Positions 57,201 through 64,000 of a DNA stretch of 64,000 bases are shown in pieces. Every line of letters starts with the position of its first letter. Position 1 is the stretch's first letter. The stretch comes from Zygnema cylindricum. Its lineage: Eukaryota > Streptophyta > Zygnematophyceae > Zygnematales > Zygnemataceae. The position numbers and the translations under genes are program-made. The DNA is taken from contig JBBHKE010001962.1 in NCBI GenBank assembly GCA_037447655.1, positions 1 to 64,000 on the forward strand, in the 5' to 3' direction. A model generated the notes under the pieces. That model searched no databases. It was given only the letters and a program-made list of their open reading frames with translations, and had not been told where the DNA came from.

Positions 57201-57387
57201 GACTGCCACGTGGCGGGCTGGAATCTTCATCCGGACTTGTTGACGCTTCACAAGCAGCTTCCGTAAAACACTCGGGGGCAGCTAGAGACTTTAACCGTTT
57301 TTTCAATTCCTTGTAGGAAAGAAATTGATTTCTCCATTCTGGTAAAGTTTCCTCAATCTGCATTCGAAGACGCTTGCCAAATTTCAT
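54267..57387 (-). CDS. SPX: SPX-domain phosphate/inositol-pyrophosphate sensor, copy B (4 exons, 525 aa)
   Basis: Minus-strand exons: 57387-56647, 55584-55422, 55139-54889, 54689-54267. The four lengths (741, 163, 251, 423) equal those of copy A, and all splice sites are kept. The SPX core residues ([25 protein letters not shown]), the C-terminal [13 protein letters not shown] and the KKRRK cluster are unchanged. Differences from copy A cluster in the acidic insert (for example GNYGG to GSNGG and [14 protein letters not shown] to [14 protein letters not shown]), with a Val-to-Ala near the exon 3 end. Both genes look functional. The 15-bp offset in intron 3 comes from a GGGAGA microsatellite. 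The role is nuclear phosphate-status signalling, inferred from the family. Confidence 0.93.
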
Positions 57388-57760
57388 CTTTTCAACAAAA
57401 TTACAACAAAATCGGCAAATATAGGTCAACCTAATCAACAAAAATATGTCAAACAAATATGTGCTTGTGATATATAATCTACGTAAATCTGTAAATGTGT
57501 GAGTGTAGATGTATGTTTTTTAAGACTGTATATGAGACCTTTGTAAATTCTATAAGGGTTGGAGATTATATAGCAAAGTTTATGAATCTGTTTCTTCTAC
57601 AATAGTTGTAAGAATGAGAAATGTGACAAGATCTTTGCTTTGAAGTAGTCAACAACGATTCCAACAAAGGAGAAGTCTTCCCTTCTCTGGTCCAAAATCT
57701 TCTCAAGGACGATATTATAACTGATATTTTATTATTCCTCTGTCATGCCAGTGGAATGTC

Positions 57761-57768
57761 GAATATAC
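57761..57768. promoter_or_regulatory. P1BS-like site GAATATAC upstream of SPX copy B
   Basis: Same site and relative position as upstream of copy A, about 375 bp before the start codon. It is preserved although nearby bases differ. Confidence 0.4.
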
Positions 57769-58854
57769 GGCGCTACTGTACCTACTTCAAAGAGACCGGA
57801 AAGATATGTTGTCCGACATCTTCATTTGAATACAGAAGGGGAATCTGCATCGTGAAAACAGGGAGGCATTTCTGTTACCAGCCTTCCAAAGGGAATATTC
57901 TGCCTCTCACTAAACGTCCAAAACAATGCATTGAAAACGGCAGTTTCCATATTGTTGAAATGTGCACATGGTTTATCCGTACACTTTGGCAAGGTTTTCG
58001 AACTGTACTGTAGTTCAAATGTGCGAAAACGATTTGAGACGATATATGTTGTTGTCGCGAACTATAAGCGTGATGTAGGTGTATAACACGAGACTGTGAC
58101 AAAGAGCGTTATTCGGTTTTATTTTTCATAGTTCAACGGGGAACTTGTGACATTGTGTAACGGTTAGCAAAGTCACACTGCATGATTGAGCCACAGTTAC
58201 AAATTGCGGAAAATGAGGCCACATGTTCGTATTTAATCCAGAAATTGTCGCGTATGGACGTATAACATGCACTAAGGCTTAAGCCATTGGTTCAGTTTCG
58301 CGCTTAGAGGGAGCAGAACTGAGCTCAGGGAATCCCACCCAAAGGACGTTGTCCTAAACGTTTTCGTATGAAAAAATGTGTCGCACTTTATGACCCTGCT
58401 CATGTCTACAGTACTTTAGCGTTGCTCGTATCCCCAAATTCCAGACACGAATATTCCGTTTTGGCTGATTACGAGTGCTTCCATGGAAACCGTTATGTGG
58501 AATCGTGAATGTAGTCAGTCTAGTCACAGAAGGATGCTTGGTGTAAGAAACCATCAACGATTGTAACACATTTCATGTCTCAAAGCGCAAATCTACACCG
58601 TCCATATGCATGATTTACTCGTAAAACGGTGGGAGATCCCAGTTGTGCATATGCACACTTTCGTCCAGCTAGGCTGATTGTCAGCATCTGATGGCTACGG
58701 AGACGCTGGCGGTTCAGGCGCATAGAGATTTGCACACGAATCATGCATGATTTCACACGGTTCTGTTTGACGATATTTTCATCGGTGGATATTAACTATG
58801 TAAGATTTGATAATGAACACCAGAGTTCCATGCTGGGACACGGCCACAATCTTA

Positions 58855-59571
58855 GGGTGCGTCTCCATGTATCTAAGTAAGGGTTTTTTTCTGTCGATTT
58901 CCTCTAAAACTTAGAGCCGTACCGCGTAAGTGTCAAGCGTACAAAAAAAAAGAAAGGAGAAGTACATTTTGCGTCATCATCGAATTTAAAATGTACTACA
59001 TGTTGTCGTCTTGTGTTCTTCGACCCACGGCGACGACAAAAAAGGTCAGCTTCAAACTTTTCTTTAAAAAACATGCGCGATGTTTTTTAAAACAAAGTAT
59101 TTTCGGTAAACAAATAATAACACGTATTCACACGTGTACAAAAAAATATAAAACAATTCAAATGAATTCAAACGACGACGAAAAATACACATTGCGGTAT
59201 GTTTTGTCCATTTCCGTGCATCAAAGTACATAATTTGATTCGTTTTGTCAGTTTTCGTTCAGTACAGATTTTTTCATTTCAGGGGATCTGAAGATTCCGA
59301 TGCCATTTCACGAACACGTAAGAAATCTCTGAGGGCGCCACATCAACTCGCACTCGCCGCCTCTCACCGTACAATTATGCGACGTCACGAACAATTTATA
59401 AAATCACAGATTGTAGACGTTGGCAACCGTCACGCGCATGTCAGCGTATACAATCATCACACCCTTAAGTTTTAATTCCGTTTTTACACATGGGACACTT
59501 GAAATCCGAGTCCGCCGGATCTGCGCTAAAAAACAAAGTAATTTCTCTAAGTTACAAGTACATGGAGACGC
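58855..59571. mobile_element. Insertion with TTA target duplication, PIF/Harbinger-like
   Basis: 717 bp absent from unit 1. The ends GGGTGCGTCTCCATGTA and TACATGGAGACGC are inverted repeats, the right one four bases shorter. TTA flanks both sides (58852-58854 and 59572-59574), and the unit 1 empty site reads TGA at this position. Internal open frames (58991-59233 and 59245-59475) are not recognised as transposase or host protein; the second has a basic stretch TRKKSLRAPHQ. Confidence 0.75.
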
Positions 59572-59923
59572 TTACGCATAGTCAATGCTCTGACTTCCGC
59601 CGCCAGAATCTTATATACGTGGCATGCCACGTCGGAATAAACTACCTTTCGATCACGTGATAGAATATTCAAATATTCGGATTGTGGCTCTACACCAATG
59701 GGAGCAGGATTCCCTATTTCTGCTGATAGTTCATACATTCCAATTTCGTGCCACCAATCAGGAGGCATAAAAGTGTTAGAACAAAACGTTTATTTGTTAC
59801 CTTGTCGTACATATTAACAGACAGTTCGTAACATACAGGCTCCAGCTTTCCATTCCACCGTTCGTCACCGATAGAGAAAGCGCCACGTACGAAACAGGAT
59901 AAATGGATAATAAAACACGTCAT
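59572..59923 (-). pseudogene. Decaying ORF region, unit 2 copy, interrupted
   Basis: Counterpart of 48748-49170. It starts at an ATG near 59923 and reads through GDERWNGKLEPVC, shifts frame near MPPDWWHE, and is cut at EVRA by the TTA-flanked insertion. Confidence 0.35.
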
Positions 59924-60035
59924 GGTTACAAACTCACACGAACGTTTTAAACCTTCCCAAAATAATTATCGACGCCCTTCAACACGTCACGTTTTTACTG
60001 TAACAAACATTTAATTTTTCGCAAAGGATTACCGG

Positions 60036-61265
60036 GATGCGACTGTGCTGCTCAACACACAAGCTGGTTGGTAACGAATTCGTACGTTTTTGTACCATTC
60101 CATACTGGTATCTTTTGCTTTTATAAATACATTTTCACGGAGACTACACAAATATTCTTCAAGCGTACGGAGTAACATTTGACCGTTCGATTTTCTTGTT
60201 CGCTCCATCTAGCCGATAGATGATTATAATACTGCACTGTACGATCCTCAAGAACGGACGGTGGCCAGCAGCCGCGAACAAACGCTCCACCAAGATATTA
60301 AAGAAAGTGCCCGTAATGGCCGGCTAATGACTCTTGTACACGTTGTTGAGTCCATGTGACATACATCAGTGTGGAAGCAAATCCACTAAAAAATCTTCGC
60401 CAGAGAATATTCCGTCACATGCAAGTTTACGCAGTGTTTTAACGAGCTATGGTTTCTCCATTGGTCGACCTCAAAGTATCGCATCTTTTCATTGTCCTTC
60501 AGAATTTAGATAAATATCTGTTTATGTGTCATAAACCGGTTTTGACAAGAAATGACAGTTCACTGAACGGAGTCCCTTAAAGGTGCATATAGTTTCACCA
60601 TTTGATGCCACGGACATGACTATTGCCCTGACCACCGTCATCATTACGATTAATTCATGCACAAAAATTTTCCGTTCATGCTGTGAAGTGTGAACAGTAT
60701 TGATGTCGGTTCACGTTTGGTCCAAACTTCTTCAGCAGTTCCGTACAGTTTCAGACAACAATAGATTTAACCCTAGAAGTGAATTTAACAATAACTATAA
60801 GGTTCAGCTTTTCCACTTCATGGATTGACCGTGAGCTCTATGGGTCCACGAACCTAATCAAATGGACACATCATTATACACGTTTTCGACCATTTACCAT
60901 CTACTGCTTACTGCTGATGCACAATACAGTAACTCTCTAACTAATGACTGATTCCTCAAATCACTTTCACTTCTTCATGTCTATCAATTTTTCTACATAG
61001 CATTGTATTTTGAATAGGACAAAAAAGTCCTGCAATGTCAATGATACGCATGCCAAACAATATCACCAAAACAATTCTCACATATAAAAACACATAGGCG
61101 ACAAGAGCTCAGGACTTAACGAAAAAATACACTAGAAATGTTGAAACTCATTATGACATTTAACTGTAAGTATACATCATGCTATGGAGTTGTTTAAACG
61201 TGTTTTCCATCACCAGTTGATGTTATCAACTTGGAGATGGTACTCCTGAGAAGGCGTCTCCAACT
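60036..61265. other. Unique sequence beyond the segmental duplication
   Basis: No supported gene, RNA or repeat. Composition is less AT-rich than elsewhere up to about 61000. Confidence 0.4.
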
Positions 61266-61565
61266 CCATGAGTGACCCATGAAGGAGTGAAGCAGGGAGG
61301 GAGGAAGAGAGGAAAAGAGAGAGAGGGAGGGAGTGTCGAAGAGACGAGCTATTTATTTCCAAGTGGACAAGCTAAAAACATGAAATTAAGAACCACTTTC
61401 ACAAAAAACCAAAAACTACATAACACAAAAGTCAGGTCAAGTCACATCACATTACCTCAAATCATATCACGTCATATCAATACACATCACGTCACGTCAC
61501 ACCAAGTATCAAGTCGTCACATCAAGTTACCGTACCGTACATCACGTCACGTCACGTCACCATGA
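61266..61565. repeat. GA microsatellite followed by a TCACG/TCACA pentamer-rich array
   Basis: GGGAGGGA-type purine repeats at about 61290-61335. From about 61430 to 61560 the sequence is built from ATCAC/GTCAC units, giving many CACGTCAC overlaps that resemble bZIP (TGACGTG) sites. An open frame across it is repeat-driven and is not called. Confidence 0.75.
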
Positions 61566-63115
61566 GACGAAATAAAACGTAGAATCATCTTTAAACCAAT
61601 TTATCCATCACAAAAAATTAACGTCAGCAAATTTAAAATGTTCAAACGGGTAAAAATCAATAATCTCTTCAGACTTCTAAAATTTGTAAGGATCTCATCA
61701 TCTTGCAAAGAGACCCTTTTAATTAAAAAAAAAAGAGAGAGAAAAATGAACATACACAAAAACTACCACCAACGACTAGTGCTTCGTTACTTTTAGTGAC
61801 AACAAGTTACTTTAACAATTTCAAAATCCTACCAAAAATGAAGACAAAAAAAAAAACCGGCAGCAATACAAACAAAGGAAAGAAAAAGAAAAAAAACAAC
61901 AACAACCAAAGAAGAGTACCTATGTAAAAACAACACTCTTCAACTTCTTTAACGAAAAAGATTCTAAACCTAACGGAAATTTGTAATGGCGATTACCCAA
62001 AAAACAAAGTTCAGAATATAGGAGAACCTGCAAAACTCCAAAAAAATAAGAATTGTGTGAGAGTCTCCGCATCTAAAATAACACGAAAGACAAATATACT
62101 TAAAGAAGTAGGAAAAACAAAGACATAAAATAATAATAAAAACAAAAACCTAAAACAACAAGCAACACATACCAAAAATAATAAGAAAAACAAATACCTA
62201 AAATAATCAGAAAAAATAAGCACATCATCATAAGGGATTCAGTGGATATCACTCGATTCAGTCACCTATACCAATTAAAAAAAACCAGCGAAATTCTAGC
62301 CCACAAAGTAAAACAATAGAAAACAACAACCGTCCTTCTCGCATTTAAGACGAGCATATTCCCCAATACAACAAAAGGTAGGCAAATATATACATTTATA
62401 TATATATATATATATATATATAATATGTATATACCTTTTATGGACGAATAGGTCAATCGTCGTCCTTGTACTCTCTGCAAAAAGGCATTGTAGTCCATAT
62501 TTGATCCTTGTCAGATATTGTACCATCTCATAAAATATTGTTTGACATGAATCTATGGCGGAACATTTAATCTTAGAACTGTACATGATGGCGTTGATAA
62601 CACTATTTAAGGGAGTGGACTACAAACTGCCACGTCTCTCTATAATAAATTAGCATTATACACCAAAATTTTGCATTAACGCTAATAATTCCTTGTAATA
62701 GCGAAGGACAGAGTGCTTTCATTAATAAAAACCAAGAACCAGGATTCTTTACCGTTTTCCTACCTTGAATAGTGTGTTAAATAGTATGTACTGAAGTAGA
62801 TAAGGTGCCGAATATGTTATTAGTGTACACCGGTTTGTATCCAATTTAAAGAAAAATGCCCATAGTGGAGCAACAGAACCAAGCTAAGTGAAACCTTGTC
62901 GAAAACGATAAAGCAAAAAGGACGCTTCATGTGCAGAAAAATAAGAAAAAGCGGCACAAATTACAAAAACACAGTACAATACATTGCAAAGGACAAACTA
63001 CATTTAAAAAAAAGGAACAGCCACTATGCATTGGCGATTAAGCACAGATGAATGTACAGGATCATATCACTGATACATATAGAGCATACAACAAATAAAC
63101 TTGGCACGACGTCTG
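61566..63115. other. Intergenic AT-rich sequence with a TA microsatellite
   Basis: (TA)n at about 62397-62422. A-rich sequence otherwise. Any further 3' exon of the minus-strand zinc-finger gene would lie here but was not identified. Confidence 0.4.
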
Positions 63116-63624
63116 TTAGCAGAGAGCAACACAAAGACTACAAGTTTTACAGAGAGAAACCAACCTTCGGTCTAAGTACCGGGGCTGAATTCCAGAGCCT
63201 TGGCAAGTAGTGCAAGTTATACTACCAGCTCCTTCACAGTTAACACACTTTGATACTTCTCTGTCATTTGCCCCAAGCTCCACTGTTATGCTTCCAGTTC
63301 CAAGGCAAAAACGGCACGACTCTGTGTGAAGTGAAGGAGCAACAAGTCCAGAACACACTCAATACATTGTTACAACTTAACAATGTTACAATTTAGCAAG
63401 TACAAAGTCCAACAGAGTCAACAAAACCGCAAATTTAAAAATTATCAACCACTCTACTATTTGGTGACCGGTTCACCACAAGAAGGGAGAAGACTCGTAG
63501 AAATTCGGCCACATGACATCTTTAATGCAAACCTGGAGAATGCTTGGAACAAAAACAGGATTGTTTACTTACGAGCGCCTGTTCCTTTGCATGGAAAGCA
63601 GGGCTGATCATTTTCTCGAGTCTC
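63116..63624 (-). CDS. DnaJ-type cysteine-rich zinc-finger protein, partial
   Basis: Two minus-strand exons are clear: 63624-63573 (52 nt, phase 0 start) and from 63321 downward. They join as GCT C|AG TCG to give CFPCKGTG then CRFCLGTGSITVELG. These are followed by CVNCEGAGSITCTTCQGSG and PRYLDRR. Four C-x2-C-x-G-x-G motifs form the zinc-binding domain of DnaJ proteins. No J domain is seen in this part, which fits the small plastid chaperone-like proteins of plants (BSD2/LQY1/PSA2 class) that act in protein folding or photosystem assembly. The 3' end is unclear: the frame can run to a stop at 63116, or a donor at 63165 (AAG|GTTGGT) leads to an undetected last exon. Upstream exons, including any transit peptide, lie beyond 63624. 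Family confidence is high; the exact member is not resolved. Confidence 0.75.
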
Positions 63625-64000
63625 CTGCATTACCACACACCAATACTTTCAAATATTAAAACATTTATCTCTCATCACTGATAGCTGGCCCGGCTTTGTC
63701 AAAAAATACGAATGAAGAGAAATGAGACCTAAAAATAAATATGAACTTTGATTTCATCACCTCCGGAAAGTCTCACCTCGTAAAACCGCAAACATTCATA
63801 CCTTCCTTAGCATTTTGGGATTTATCAATTCAAGCACACGAGATTAACTACACGGTTTTATAGATCCAAAACCTACACGCAAAGAGTGGTACAGACCAGA
63901 CCATGAATACAGATTTGGTATTAAGTAAAGAGGAGCAGTATGAGTCTTCTACTAGAATTGACGTTAATTCTCAAACCACTTTGTGCGAAGCAATCTTGGA
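63625..64000. other. Upstream intron or 5' exons of the zinc-finger gene, unresolved
   Basis: A donor-like GAG|GTGAGA on the minus strand near 63775 may end an upstream exon, but no frame could be assigned with confidence. Confidence 0.3.

Larger units (their letters stand above)
49395..60035 (+). repeat. Tandem segmental duplication, unit 2 (about 10.6 kb)
   Basis: Same gene order as 39704-49272. Offset grows from 9,691 to about 10,070 across the SPX gene and further near the end because of the 717-bp insertion at 58855 and other indels. The SPX introns and exons differ by only a percent or two, whereas the region after about 58010 is clearly more diverged. Between genes (50673-52082, 52827-54266 and 57388-58854) no additional gene is seen. 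Confidence 0.92.

Noticed and set aside
58991-59475. Transposase in the TTA-flanked element
   Set aside because: The two short frames show no DDE-type or Myb-like motif that I can recognise.

Overview
The window is nuclear DNA of a green plant, most likely a land plant or a close streptophyte relative outside the well-studied flowering plants. The evidence is spliced genes with canonical GT-AG introns, plant-type DGAT2 enzymes with the EPHS motif, SPX phosphate-sensor proteins, 11S-globulin-like bicupins, a Ty1/copia retrotransposon and many small inverted-repeat transposons. The DNA is AT-rich with many purine/pyrimidine (CTCCCT/GAGGGA) microsatellites. I cannot name the species.

Layout. 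0.5-0.7 kb: last exon of an unrecognised gene. 1.7-9.0 kb: a decayed copia element with 0.8 kb LTRs and a tandem triplication (593 bp period) of its protease/pre-integrase segment. 9-12.4 kb and 17-19.5 kb: clusters of non-autonomous DNA transposons, including a hAT-like element nested inside another MITE with a perfect 8-bp target duplication. 13.8-15.7 kb and 19.9-23.2 kb: two related bicupin storage-globulin-like genes, the first missing its 5' exons beside an assembly gap, the second complete (8 exons, 427 aa). 25.5-29.2 kb and 34.7-37.9 kb: two tandem DGAT2 acyltransferase genes on the minus strand with identical lengths for exons 2-4. A small hypothetical gene (31.6-32.0 kb) lies between them. 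39.7-49.3 kb and 49.4-60.0 kb: a tandem segmental duplication. Each unit carries an 88-aa small-protein ORF and a four-exon SPX-domain gene, and an inverted/chimeric MITE sits at the junction. 63.1-63.6 kb: part of a DnaJ-type cysteine-rich zinc-finger gene.

Functionally the intact genes cover storage-type proteins (bicupin), triacylglycerol synthesis (DGAT2) and phosphate/inositol-pyrophosphate sensing (SPX). Each of the three families is present as a local duplicate pair, so tandem duplication is the dominant theme, from 11-bp units to about 10 kb. Several introns also hold decayed copies of neighbouring exon ends together with their splice sites. All exon structures were assembled by eye from splice signals and family conservation and have not been checked against transcripts.
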